A DNA stretch of 45,641 nt. Source: Dehalococcoidia bacterium (GTDB lineage Bacteria; Chloroflexota; Dehalococcoidia; Lucifugimonadales; VXLM01). The stretch spans positions 15,924-61,564 of the forward strand of contig VXLM01000047.1 in assembly GCA_009841605.1 (NCBI GenBank). The letters are read 5' to 3'. Shown in pieces: positions 1-8,555 of the stretch. The notes below the pieces were generated by a model that saw nothing but the letters and a program-made list of their open reading frames with translations, was not told where the DNA came from and searched no databases. Positions within the stretch are counted from its first letter, which is position 1, and every line of letters starts with the position of its first letter. The translations under genes were made by a program, and so were the position numbers.

Positions 1-39
1 CCCCCCGTTCTTTTCCCTTACACATCTGTAGGGCGCCAT

Positions 40-68
40 AAAAACCGCCCCCGGTTGTGCGGGGGGGG
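40..68 (-). terminator. Rho-independent terminator of the leftmost lipoprotein gene
   Basis: Read on the minus strand, a C-rich arm (68-61), an 8-nt loop and a G-rich arm (52-45) are followed directly by five T. It lies about 35 nt beyond the stop codon of the minus-strand solute-binding protein gene. Confidence 0.65.
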
Positions 69-102
69 CCTTCCGTTCGCCTGGCTTAGCTCCTCGAACC
101 GG

Positions 103-2466
103 CTACTGGGCGTCGAAGTAGTCGGGATCCAGGAAGCTCACGCTCCTGTACTTCTGGGAGCGGTTGCCGGGGTTGTTCATGTTGTCCTTTCCGTCCTCGA
201 AGTAGTAGTTCCAACTCATGTAGCCGAAGTGGTCGAGGACGTGGGTCTTGGGGACGTTCCGCATGTTGTTCCGCTTGACGGCAACTCCCCTGAAGAATCC
301 GCTGAACCCCACCATGCCGTTGGTGATCATTTCCTCCGTGTGGGTACGATAGATCTCCTTGCCGTACTCGGCTCGTTCGGGCGAGAACTGCGGGTGCTGC
401 CGGCCTTCGAGCCATATATCGGTAAGGTGCTTCAGTTTCCCCGACGGGTCGGCCGGGAAGTTCTCCGCGGGCGCCAGCGGCAGGAACGACGGGTCCGGTC
501 CGGGGGGCATACCCTCCTTGCCCTTCGACAGGTACCAGATGCCAATCATCGGCGCCTGTACGAAGTTTTGGCCGAGTGGCGCGACTGTCGTGTTGTCGAG
601 TATCCACGGATTGTACTCGTAGCCCGCACTCGCTAAGCCCATGTAGTGCTCGCCTTGGCGAACGCGGTTTGGCACGTTATTCCACTTCAACTCGATGCCG
701 ACGTCCCTGAGCTGTGTGACCCACACTTCCATCTGTTTATCCAACAGAGACCAGTTGAAGTTCATCTCCATCTTGAACCGCTGGCCGTCGGGCCTGAGCC
801 TGAACCCCTCGTCGTCCCTTTGGTCGAGCCCGAGTGCGTCCAGCATCTGGTTGGCCTTGGCGAGGTCCCGTTCGACGTAGAGGTCCCTTATGTCGTCACC
901 CGGGTAGAAGGGATTGTCGGGTCGGGGAGCCCACATCTGCGGAACACCAAACCCGTTGAAGGCGACTTCGTTGATCTCATCGCGATCGAAGGCCAGGGCC
1001 AACGCAATCCGGAAGTCCTTTGTACGAAACAATTCGCCTAGGAACGGGTCCTCGTTCCACGTGGCGGCGAGACCCAGCCCTGAGTCGTTCCCTGCCATGG
1101 CGGGCCAGCGGTACACGCTGTAGTCGCCCGCCTCCATGTTCTGGATATAGGAAGGCACCTCATCAAGGGAGCCGGCTGCGGTTGCAGGAATGTCGTGCTC
1201 GCCCGCAAACCAGCGGAAGACGGCCACCGGCCGGCTCTCCATTCGGAACTGCTGGACGCCGTCGAGGTACGGTAGCTGGTTCCCCTCGGGGTCGAAGCCC
1301 CAGAAGTAGTGGTTGCGGGTTATGATGCCTGTGGAACTGGAGTCGTACACCTCAAGACACCACGCGCGGGCGCAGGGAGAGTCCGCATTAAAGTAGGAGT
1401 ACGTGTTCTGGTTCCAGAAATCGTTGAACTCCGCGAAGTCCATCTCCTTCATCATCTGGTCGATCTTCGCTTGTCCCGCGTACTCCGGCATGAACTGCGT
1501 CAGGAAGTGCTTCGGGGAGTACCAGCACATTTGATTGATCCAGCAGTCGGGTCCCCTGTTCATCCGGGACTCCATGATGTTGTATACGGGGGAGTCGAAC
1601 CTCAGCGCGAAGTTGAGATCGTCGATCTTGCTCCACTTCACGTCGTTTCCGGTAACCGGGTCCCGGTACCTGACCGGGAAAGTCCCCATGTACGGCGGCT
1701 GCTTGAGGTCGGTCCAGGCGAACTCCACGTCCTCCATATCGAAGTCCTCGCCATCCGACCACTTCAGGCCGTCACGCATCGTGAAGACAAGAAGGCGCCC
1801 GTCATCTTCGAATTGCCAGCTCTTGCCAACGAAGGGGTGCCAAATGAAGCCGTCCGCTTCGCGCTCGCCGAAGTTGGACAGAGCCAGCTCGCCCATGAAG
1901 ACGAAGTGCATCGTCTGCCGCCCGACACCGCCGTAGACGCCAATCTCATCGTGGGGAGCCGAGTACATGCGGTCCTCAGGAATGGGCACACGCTCATCCA
2001 GAGGAGGAAGCTTTCCCGCTTTTACGAGTTCGGCCGACATAGGCGACTCGTAGAACTTGGTGGGGCGAACTCCCTCGTATTGCCAGACCGCGAAGTCTCC
2101 CGGCGGTATGGTCGGAGCAATCCACGTGTGAGGGCTGGCCTCCGGACACGAGGTCACCTGCTCTCCCTTGATATAACAGGTAGCCGGGATGATCGGCCGC
2201 GCCGCCGGTGGCGGCGGGGGCGGAGGAGCCGGCGCGGGCTTAATCATCGAGGGTGCCTGGGCGGGCGCCGCCGGTGCGGGTGCCGGAGCCGGTGCGGGAG
2301 CCGGCGCCGCCGCTGGGGCAGCTGCTGGCGCGGGGGCCGGAGCGGGAGCGGGTGCTGCCGCTGGCTCGTCTTCATCGTCCGCGCCGCAGGATACCAAAAT
2401 AAATGCGAGTAGCACTCCAATTACCAGTACTAACGGGTACCTAGCCTTCGAAATCATTTTCATCAT
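103..2466 (-). CDS. Family-5 (peptide/oligosaccharide-type) ABC solute-binding lipoprotein
   Basis: 787 aa. A hydrophobic signal segment (about residues 9-26) ends in a lipobox LVSC with Cys27 as the predicted lipidated residue, so the protein should be anchored on the outer face of the cytoplasmic membrane. Residues 34-90 are a Pro/Ala low-complexity tether, followed by a conserved Cys pair (C97, C107; ATC...TSCP) and then a large SBP_bac_5 domain with the family-typical region ESPMSAELVKAGKLPP. The family delivers peptides, sugars or metals to ABC permeases; the substrate here cannot be read. GAGGAGGAGG lies just before the ATG at 2466. At almost 790 aa it is longer than the usual 500-600. 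No permease or ATPase gene is nearby, so its partner must be encoded elsewhere. It is a diverged homologue of the tandem pair at 5.9-11 kb. Confidence 0.88.
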   Translation of the reverse strand: MMKMISKARYPLVLVIGVLLAFILVSCGADDEDEPAAAPAPAPAPAPAAAPAAAPAPAPAPAPAPAAPAQAPSMIKPAPAPPPPPPPAARPIIPATCYIKGEQVTSCPEASPHTWIAPTIPPGDFAVWQYEGVRPTKFYESPMSAELVKAGKLPPLDERVPIPEDRMYSAPHDEIGVYGGVGRQTMHFVFMGELALSNFGEREADGFIWHPFVGKSWQFEDDGRLLVFTMRDGLKWSDGEDFDMEDVEFAWTDLKQPPYMGTFPVRYRDPVTGNDVKWSKIDDLNFALRFDSPVYNIMESRMNRGPDCWINQMCWYSPKHFLTQFMPEYAGQAKIDQMMKEMDFAEFNDFWNQNTYSYFNADSPCARAWCLEVYDSSSTGIITRNHYFWGFDPEGNQLPYLDGVQQFRMESRPVAVFRWFAGEHDIPATAAGSLDEVPSYIQNMEAGDYSVYRWPAMAGNDSGLGLAATWNEDPFLGELFRTKDFRIALALAFDRDEINEVAFNGFGVPQMWAPRPDNPFYPGDDIRDLYVERDLAKANQMLDALGLDQRDDEGFRLRPDGQRFKMEMNFNWSLLDKQMEVWVTQLRDVGIELKWNNVPNRVRQGEHYMGLASAGYEYNPWILDNTTVAPLGQNFVQAPMIGIWYLSKGKEGMPPGPDPSFLPLAPAENFPADPSGKLKHLTDIWLEGRQHPQFSPERAEYGKEIYRTHTEEMITNGMVGFSGFFRGVAVKRNNMRNVPKTHVLDHFGYMSWNYYFEDGKDNMNNPGNRSQKYRSVSFLDPDYFDAQ

Positions 2467-2809
2467 CGGTCCTCCTCCTCTGTCTCCACGATGGAGCTAA
2501 CTCTGCGGCTGCCGACGATCGATTAACTTCGACTACATTGGGCTGCGAACGATACTGTGGCCGACCTCCTTCTTAAAAATCGGGGCCCCTCAATGAGGCT
2601 CTTATCGGGCTTCCAAGCCTATTCCACGTGTGGCCGACATACTAGTGGTCTTTTCGGCGGATGTCAATTTGAAATTGTGGATAACCGTAGTTGTTCAAGA
2701 CAATATTCTGACTTCTCTGACGATTACCATCGCGAGAGGGGACGCACAAGAACGGTATCGACACACGGCTGTCGCTTCAACTCATCCTGCCAATGCCGTC
2801 GAGAGTCTT
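2467..2809. other. Intergenic region, minus-strand gene to minus-strand gene
   Basis: About 340 bp between two minus-strand genes. It should hold the promoter of the lipoprotein gene ending at 103, but I see no convincing -35/-10 pair. Reading frames across it have no ribosome-binding site or family resemblance. No terminator is evident for the gene ending at 2810. Confidence 0.4.
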
Positions 2810-4321
2810 CTATTCCTTGGGCGGCGGACTCAGTGCGGACGGATACCTGCCATACTCGATGACGACCTCGACGCTCTCGACAGTGATGCCGGCATTCAGC
2901 CCCGAGGGCCTCTCGTCCAGTGAGACTGCCAAAACGTTGTGCCCCGTGCGTGGCCGCGCCTCAGCGAGGTCGAACTCCAGCAATTGCGCGCTGTAGGGAC
3001 TCACCCCCGGCCGAGGACTCCTCATGCACCTTTCGCCGTCAAGCGATTCTCCGTTGAGAAGGATAGTCACCCGGTCTGCGGTCACGAGCTCTCCGACCAC
3101 GAGCTTGAGCGCGATACGACGTATGCGGCGCGCCTCTCGTTCGATATCGTCAGAGATGTGGAACGGGACCTCGTACAGTTCTCCCGGATGCCCAAGAGGG
3201 ACCTCAAGCGGAAGCCCCGCGTGCTCGCAGCCAACCTCGTCCGCGCTTTCGTCTCGTCTACGCAGGATGTAGTGCTTGTCCCCTCTTCCGAGCGATTCGT
3301 GATCGCCAAGCTCCGTCAGCATAGCGCGCTGCTCGTCGCCCAGCGGCCAGGGGAGAAAACAGGTGAGGAGACCGTCGGCCCCACGGTCGAGATAGTTGGC
3401 CGCCGCGGCCCGGTACATGCTCGCCGTCGCGAACTCTTTCGTGCGAGACCCGGTCCAGGCGTTGATGTATGGGGCCAGCGGTGGGTATACCGACACGTCG
3501 TTGGCGTGCGCGGCCTCCACGATCCAGTCCAATGGCAGATCGGGGTCGAGATCCAAGGGGTAGTAGAAGACCGCCGGAGTCACGTAATCCAGCAGCCCTT
3601 GGTTGAGCCATGACCGAACGTCAATTCCGCGGTCGAGGTTCATCTCCTCCGTAGGAAAGACCTTTGCGCCAACTGCAAGTCGACCTTGCCGCTTGCTGCG
3701 CACCATCGAGGCGGTCTTCTCGACGAGCTCGGTGAGCAGTGGGATGTTCTCCCGCGCCTCCTCGCGACGAAAGACGTCCCATGAGGCTGGGGGCGAGGAG
3801 AAGTCCAGCTCGATTCCGTCGATGTCGTACTCGGTGACCAGTTCCTCGGCAATCGAGAAGTTGAGGTCTCTAACTTCAGGGTGGGCGAGCATCCCTCCAC
3901 CTTGCGTCCCCATGTGGGCGGGCTCCGTCGTGTCGAGGGCGCCTATTCGAAGGCTGGCGATGAATTCCATGTCCTTCTCGTGAGCCCGGTCGACCAGTAC
4001 CTTCAGCGGGTCCAGTCCCCGTTCCATCAGACCCTTCATGTTCTCCCACGCCCTCCAGGTAGACGCTCCATCGAAGGGACTCCTGAACATCGCATTTGAA
4101 TACGGCCCGCTTGCCGTGCCTTCCACCGCACCGAACTGATTGCCGACCTTGGTCGGATAGAACAGTCCCCCGCAGGCCACGCCGTACACGAACGTGTCAA
4201 CGCCCGTTCCCGAGACTTGGTCGATCGGAGTCCAGGCCTCTTCCATCGTCATCGGCGGCTCGAAGACGTACAGGTAGTAGTGACGGGCGTCGTCGAGGTA
4301 CATCGTGCGTTGTCTTCTCAT
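2810..4321 (-). CDS. TIM-barrel glycosidase-like protein (glycosyl-hydrolase-like family 10 type)
   Basis: 503 aa from the ATG at 4321, chosen because GAGGAGG lies 6-7 nt upstream; an in-frame ATG 54 nt earlier has none and falls inside the preceding gene. The body looks like a (beta/alpha)8 barrel: VDTFVYGVACG near the start, a strand ending in YDIDGIELDFSSPP that places acidic residues at a barrel mouth as in GHL10/DUF4434-type hydrolases, then LLDYVTPAVFYYP. The last ~130 residues look like a separate beta-rich domain. No signal peptide is visible, so it is probably cytoplasmic. It follows the sialidase-like gene by 14 nt in one operon, which supports a carbohydrate role. The substrate is unknown and catalytic activity is inferred. 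Confidence 0.65.
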   Translation of the reverse strand: MRRQRTMYLDDARHYYLYVFEPPMTMEEAWTPIDQVSGTGVDTFVYGVACGGLFYPTKVGNQFGAVEGTASGPYSNAMFRSPFDGASTWRAWENMKGLMERGLDPLKVLVDRAHEKDMEFIASLRIGALDTTEPAHMGTQGGGMLAHPEVRDLNFSIAEELVTEYDIDGIELDFSSPPASWDVFRREEARENIPLLTELVEKTASMVRSKRQGRLAVGAKVFPTEEMNLDRGIDVRSWLNQGLLDYVTPAVFYYPLDLDPDLPLDWIVEAAHANDVSVYPPLAPYINAWTGSRTKEFATASMYRAAAANYLDRGADGLLTCFLPWPLGDEQRAMLTELGDHESLGRGDKHYILRRRDESADEVGCEHAGLPLEVPLGHPGELYEVPFHISDDIEREARRIRRIALKLVVGELVTADRVTILLNGESLDGERCMRSPRPGVSPYSAQLLEFDLAEARPRTGHNVLAVSLDERPSGLNAGITVESVEVVIEYGRYPSALSPPPKE

Positions 4322-4335
4322 GTTGGCCTCCTCGC

Positions 4336-5442
4336 CTATGGGGAATTGGATAATGCGGCGTCGATCACAACCCACTTGATGGAGTGATAAGGAAGCTCAT
4401 AGACGCTCGACGGCTCCGTGAAGGACGAGTGAGAGTAGGCGACATAGAGCTTGCCGTCTCGCTCCATGTTCGACGTGTAGGAGCAGCCCGGCCCCGTATG
4501 GAAGGAAAAGGGGTACTCCCACTTCTCTCCTGTCCCATCGATGCTGAACATGACGTGCGTGACCTGGGGATGTCCATAAACGCCCCGTCCCGAACTGCAC
4601 GCCAGGACGCCGTTGCTCAGGAGCCGAAGATGTGGTTTTACCCCCGGCCACCCAACGGATACGGGCTCGCTCCACGTCAGGCCCCCGTCCGTAGATCTGG
4701 ACTGGTGCATGGGAGTGTGAGAACCCGTTCTCATCATGCAGAGGATATCCCCATTGGCCAGGACCTCCAGATCGGCCTCGGCGTACACCTGATCGCCACC
4801 GTCTTCGTTTTCCGCCTCGTAGCCGAAGGCCGTTACGAATTCGAAGCTCTCTCCGCCGTCTTTGGACCGCACGATGAAGCTCTTGTGCGTTGCGGAGGCT
4901 GCGCCCACCTGACCCCCGAACGCGGTTAGCAGATCGCCGTTCTCCAAGGTCAACAGAGTCCCGTACAGCTCGTAGGAGGCCAAGTCCCAGGGTATCCCGT
5001 TGACCTTGAAAGTATCGTCCGCCAACAACTTCCCCATCCCGGAGAACCGGCGGAGTCTGAATGTGGGGTCCTCTACTTTCGCTACCTGGTGATACGGGCC
5101 TTTGGCCTGCGACCAACCCGCGTTCACGGGAAACACGTCGATGTATGCAATCGTGTCGTCCCTCATATAACCCAGGATCCCCGACGTCTCAACGTTATCG
5201 GCCATGGGGAAGCCGGGAGGGGAATCCGTCCATGTCCGTCCAAAATCTTCGGAGACCGCCACCGGGCGCGTCTCGACACCCTTGTGTCTGCCTTTGCCGT
5301 AGGCGAGTACCAGACGGTCTCCTTCGAGCTCGATGATGCGGGGGAAGTTCAGTATCTCGTCCGACTTGAGCAGTACCTCGGTTCTTTCTACTGAGACCTT
5401 CAAGTCTTGCCCATCGCTGGAATAGAGCGCGCCTCGCAGCAT
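4336..5442 (-). CDS. Sialidase-fold (BNR/Asp-box) exo-glycosidase-like protein
   Basis: 368 aa. Three Asp-box motifs (SxDxGxTW type) are readable: SEDFGRTW, SKDGGESF and STDGGLTW, spaced as in a six-bladed propeller. The sialidase family removes terminal sialic or related acidic sugars; bacterial relatives also act on other glycans, so the substrate is open. The ATG at 5442 has AAAGGAGG 6 nt upstream; an in-frame ATG 30 nt earlier lacks this. There is no signal peptide, unlike secreted sialidases. It is the first gene of a two-gene operon with the TIM-barrel protein and diverges from the lipoprotein gene at 5937. It may use sugars brought in by the neighbouring binding proteins, but that is context only. 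Confidence 0.75.
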   Translation of the reverse strand: MLRGALYSSDGQDLKVSVERTEVLLKSDEILNFPRIIELEGDRLVLAYGKGRHKGVETRPVAVSEDFGRTWTDSPPGFPMADNVETSGILGYMRDDTIAYIDVFPVNAGWSQAKGPYHQVAKVEDPTFRLRRFSGMGKLLADDTFKVNGIPWDLASYELYGTLLTLENGDLLTAFGGQVGAASATHKSFIVRSKDGGESFEFVTAFGYEAENEDGGDQVYAEADLEVLANGDILCMMRTGSHTPMHQSRSTDGGLTWSEPVSVGWPGVKPHLRLLSNGVLACSSGRGVYGHPQVTHVMFSIDGTGEKWEYPFSFHTGPGCSYTSNMERDGKLYVAYSHSSFTEPSSVYELPYHSIKWVVIDAALSNSP

Positions 5443-5936
5443 GGCTGCCTCCTTTCCAAGTGACTCTCGCAAGATCCGAGTCGGTGCCGACGACCAAAGC
5501 GTATAATACCACTACCTATTAATTAAAGAACTTTCCAACGACGCTAAGTCGACGACGAGCTTGGTCATATGAATTCACGTCGGAGTGGACGGATACCGAT
5601 TCAAAAGGCCCCGCTCACCCTACCTTCGGAAGTACCTGACAAGCCTTCACTTGCCCAAGGCGCCCCGAAATCCGTCTGCTCACCGCGCTCGTAGAATTCA
5701 CCGACGGGGTTTCAGAGAGAGGCTCCCCCGGATTGCCCGGTTGGAAAAGGAACGGAGTGCGGAAATCATGAGGAGGACTCGCAGAATCGTCCGTCGGCTG
5801 GTATTTGACATGCGCTTGATTGAAGCTGTGGCGCGTTGACCGCCTTGCAAATGCTGCGATAGAGTCCGTCGGTAGCGATTTTGGAGATCTGAGTTTAGTG
5901 AAGGATTGGCCTTTTTGAGCAATGAGGAGGTTACGA
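5443..5936. other. Divergent intergenic region
   Basis: About 490 bp between divergent genes. The right half holds the promoter of the plus-strand lipoprotein gene (5836-5865). The left half is locally AT-rich (around 5505-5530), with a TATTAT-like -10 on the minus strand but no good -35 for the sialidase operon. No other gene or RNA is recognisable. Confidence 0.5.
5836..5865 (+). promoter_or_regulatory. Sigma-70-type promoter of first tandem lipoprotein gene
   Basis: TTGACC (5836-5841), 18-bp spacer, TAGAGT (5860-5865). The paralogous gene downstream has the same layout (TTGACA, 18 bp, TAGAGT at 8460-8489), which supports both. Transcription would start near 5872, giving a leader of about 65 nt. 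Confidence 0.6.
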
Positions 5937-8360
5937 ATGGTGAACCGAAAGTTTATGTTCTCAATAGTTGCCGGTCTTGCACTGGCGTTGGCGCTTGTCG
6001 CATGTAGCAGCGGCGATGACACGGATACCGCTGCACCCGCGCCTGCAGCACCGGCCCCGGCTGGACCAGCACCGGCCCCGGCTGGGCCCGCACCGGCGCC
6101 CGCGCCTGCACCCGCGCCTGCAGCCGCTCCGGTGACCCAGGCTCCGGCGCCCGCGCCTGCAGCCGCGCCCGCGCCTGCAGCAAGACCTGCTCCGGCCCCT
6201 GCGCCTGAAGCAGGGCCATCGATACCGGCAACCTGTGTGATCTTTGGCGACGTAGTCACTGACTGCCCGCTCCGAAGCCCGCACCAGTGGAAGCCCGTCA
6301 AGCAGCAGGTTCCTGGCGAGGTCTGGGTGTTCCAGGACTACGACGGGCCCCGGCCGACGCAGTTCTTCGAGTCTCCGCACTCGGCACAGCTCGTGAAGGC
6401 TGGCGAGATTCCTCCTCTGATGGAGCGGCTCCCCGTTCCTGAGGACGTAGCGGTCATCGCCGGGCCGGACGGCATCGGCGAATACGGTGGGTTCTATCGC
6501 CAGATCCAGCCCCACCACTACGTCGGCGAGTGGATCCTCGCCAGCTGGAACCGGCGTGACTCGCTCGGTGGTCTGAAGTGGTTCCCCTGGATCGGCAAGG
6601 GCTGGGAAGTCAGCGACGACGGCACCGTCTGGACCTTCACGAACCGGCGCGGCCTCAAGTGGTTTGACGGTCACCCACTCGACATGGAGTCCGTGGAGTT
6701 CGCGTGGGAAGTGAATCTTACCCCGGCCCTCTTCGGCGGCCCGCTCCCCCTGGAGTACAGCGACCCTGTGACGCAGAATCCGCCCAAGTTTAATGTGGTG
6801 GACGACGTCACGTGGACGCTCACCTACGACACTCCGATCTTCACGATCATGGAAGCACGGTCCACTCCAAGCAACTACTGTACCCCTGGCTCCGTGTGCA
6901 TAGTATGGCACCCGGCTCTGAAAGAGTTCTACCCCCAATATGCCGGGCAGGCGGCTATCGACAAGCTCATGGCGGAAGGCGGTCATCCCGACCTCAAGAC
7001 ATTCTTGAAGTCTAAGTTTGACTTCTGGCCCAACCCTCCGGGATTGGCGCATCCTGGGTGCGCTGCACCGTATTGCACCGTCGCACATAGTGATTCGCAG
7101 ACCTCGTTCCTGAAGAACCAGTTCCACTGGTTCGTCGACCCCGAGGGCAACCAGATCCCCTACAACGACGGCGCGATCATGGACAAGTTGGAAAGCCAGG
7201 ACGTCATCAAGTTCCGCGCCATGTCCGGTGAGGAAGACGGACGAACGTCATCGTTCATCCCCGGCGAGCTTCCGCTCTACATCGAGAACATGGAGCGCGG
7301 CGACTTCTCGATCTACCACTGGCCGAGCAGCGGCGGCGCCGATCTGACCACGACGATGCAGCAGACCTACAACGATGACCCGCGCATCGGCGAGCTCATC
7401 CGAACGCAGGACTACCGCATCGCCCTGTCGCACACGGTGGACAAGGAAGTGCTGAACGACCTCGTCCTCTCGGGTGTCGGCGTGGTGCAGAACCGAGTCC
7501 CGCGACCGAACAACCCGTACTACCCGGGCGACGAGTTCCGTATGCTCCACATGGAGAAGGACATCAACAAGGCCAACCAGATGCTCGACGGTCTGGGGCT
7601 GAATGCAAAAGACGCTGACGGCTTCAGGCTGCACAAGGACGGTTCCGGCACGATCGAGATGCAGATTACGGTCGGCACGAACCCCAACCCTGCAGTCTCG
7701 CAGGCCGCCGAGATTCTCAAGGCTGCTTGGGAGGGTGTCGGCATCAAGACGAACATCGCGTCGGTCAAGCAGGAGACTCGGGACAGTATCCATACCACAG
7801 GGATCGCCCGCGACTACTCCGCATACCAGTACAACCCCTGGACCGTCCAGTGGACGAGCCTCGCGCCTTTGACCCGCGGCGACCTTGCCGGCGAGATCGG
7901 CAAGTGGTACGCCTCACGCGGTGAAGAGGGCATGGCCCCCTCCGGCGGCGACCCCGACTGGCTCCCGCTGGCAGGAGCAGGCGAGTTCCCCGCTGATGCT
8001 GGCGGACTGCTGATGCGACAGTCGCAGATGTGGATCGAAGGCCTCGGCGTCAGCAACCTCGACCCGCGGCGAATCGAGATGGGCAAGGAGATGTTCTCCA
8101 CCAACGCCGACCAGCTCTGGGGCCTGAACTGCTGCGCCTACTCCGGCGTGTTCCGCGGTGTCTACATCACCAGGAACAACTTCCGCAATAAGCCGATCAC
8201 GCACGAACGCGACCACAACGGCTTCACGGCCTGGGCGCGCTTCTTCGAGGACGGTTTGGACAACTTCCACCATCCGGGCAACCGGTCCAAGTACTGCGGC
8301 AGTTGGGCGTTCGTCCAGGGCGGCAGTCCCTACGACAAGTGCACGAAGACCCTTTGGTAG
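5937..8360 (+). CDS. Family-5 ABC solute-binding lipoprotein, tandem copy A
   Basis: 807 aa from the ATG at 5937 (GAGGAGG at 5924-5930; an in-frame ATG at 5922 overlaps that site and is rejected). Signal segment 5-22, lipobox LVAC with Cys23, then a Pro/Ala tether (about 32-93), a Cys pair C98/C108 (ATCVIFGDVVTDCP) and the SBP_bac_5 domain. The C-terminus carries further cysteines (GLNCC, KYCGSW, YDKCTKTLW), suggesting extracytoplasmic disulphides. It is very similar along its length to the next gene, with long identical runs, and diverged from the minus-strand copy at 103-2466. It has its own promoter and terminator, so it is a single-gene unit. No transporter membrane genes are adjacent. 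Substrate unknown. Confidence 0.9.
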   Translation: MVNRKFMFSIVAGLALALALVACSSGDDTDTAAPAPAAPAPAGPAPAPAGPAPAPAPAPAPAAAPVTQAPAPAPAAAPAPAARPAPAPAPEAGPSIPATCVIFGDVVTDCPLRSPHQWKPVKQQVPGEVWVFQDYDGPRPTQFFESPHSAQLVKAGEIPPLMERLPVPEDVAVIAGPDGIGEYGGFYRQIQPHHYVGEWILASWNRRDSLGGLKWFPWIGKGWEVSDDGTVWTFTNRRGLKWFDGHPLDMESVEFAWEVNLTPALFGGPLPLEYSDPVTQNPPKFNVVDDVTWTLTYDTPIFTIMEARSTPSNYCTPGSVCIVWHPALKEFYPQYAGQAAIDKLMAEGGHPDLKTFLKSKFDFWPNPPGLAHPGCAAPYCTVAHSDSQTSFLKNQFHWFVDPEGNQIPYNDGAIMDKLESQDVIKFRAMSGEEDGRTSSFIPGELPLYIENMERGDFSIYHWPSSGGADLTTTMQQTYNDDPRIGELIRTQDYRIALSHTVDKEVLNDLVLSGVGVVQNRVPRPNNPYYPGDEFRMLHMEKDINKANQMLDGLGLNAKDADGFRLHKDGSGTIEMQITVGTNPNPAVSQAAEILKAAWEGVGIKTNIASVKQETRDSIHTTGIARDYSAYQYNPWTVQWTSLAPLTRGDLAGEIGKWYASRGEEGMAPSGGDPDWLPLAGAGEFPADAGGLLMRQSQMWIEGLGVSNLDPRRIEMGKEMFSTNADQLWGLNCCAYSGVFRGVYITRNNFRNKPITHERDHNGFTAWARFFEDGLDNFHHPGNRSKYCGSWAFVQGGSPYDKCTKTLW

Positions 8361-8407
8361 AAGCTGAGCGGACAAGACTAGGCACATAGCCTAAAGTAGC
8401 AGGCCCG
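8361..8407 (+). repeat. Conserved 3' untranslated segment, copy A
   Basis: The 47 nt after the stop codon match 10974-11020 with two differences and include a small dyad (AGGC, 5 nt, GCCT) ahead of the terminator. The conservation shows the duplication unit included the 3' UTR. Confidence 0.75.
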
Positions 8408-8435
8408 TCGGATCCCGGCGGGCCTGTTCTATTTT
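8400..8435 (+). terminator. Rho-independent terminator, lipoprotein copy A
   Basis: A strong hairpin with arms CAGGCCCG...CGGGCCTG, a GATCCC-type centre and a following TTCTATTTT tract, 40 nt after the stop codon. Confidence 0.88.
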
Positions 8436-8459
8436 GCCTCTACCTTGCGTTCCTACGCA

Positions 8460-8489
8460 TTGACAGCCGCTCAATCACTATGCTAGAGT
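8460..8489 (+). promoter_or_regulatory. Sigma-70-type promoter of second tandem lipoprotein gene
   Basis: TTGACA (8460-8465), 18-bp spacer, TAGAGT (8484-8489), about 60 nt ahead of the ATG at 8556. It matches the arrangement before copy A. Confidence 0.65.
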
Positions 8490-8555
8490 CGCTCGGAATC
8501 ACTTGGAAAGGGTCGATTCGACAAGTTTTGGCTTTAATGAAGAGGAGGTAATCGA

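Noticed and set aside
1309-2412. Long plus-strand open frame opposite the leftmost lipoprotein gene
   Set aside because: Arg/His/Gly-rich antisense shadow of a GC-rich gene; no ribosome-binding site or family motif.
5585-5839. 84-codon frame between the divergent sialidase and lipoprotein genes
   Set aside because: Arg/Pro-rich composition, no ribosome-binding site, runs into the promoter region.
6030-6215. Short-period repeats considered as a CRISPR-like array
   Set aside because: They are in-frame Ala-Pro codons of a lipoprotein linker, with no regular spacers.
5961-7127. 388-codon minus-strand frame across lipoprotein copy A
   Set aside because: Mirror of the coding strand with repeated Arg/Gly tracts from the Pro/Ala linker; no start signal.
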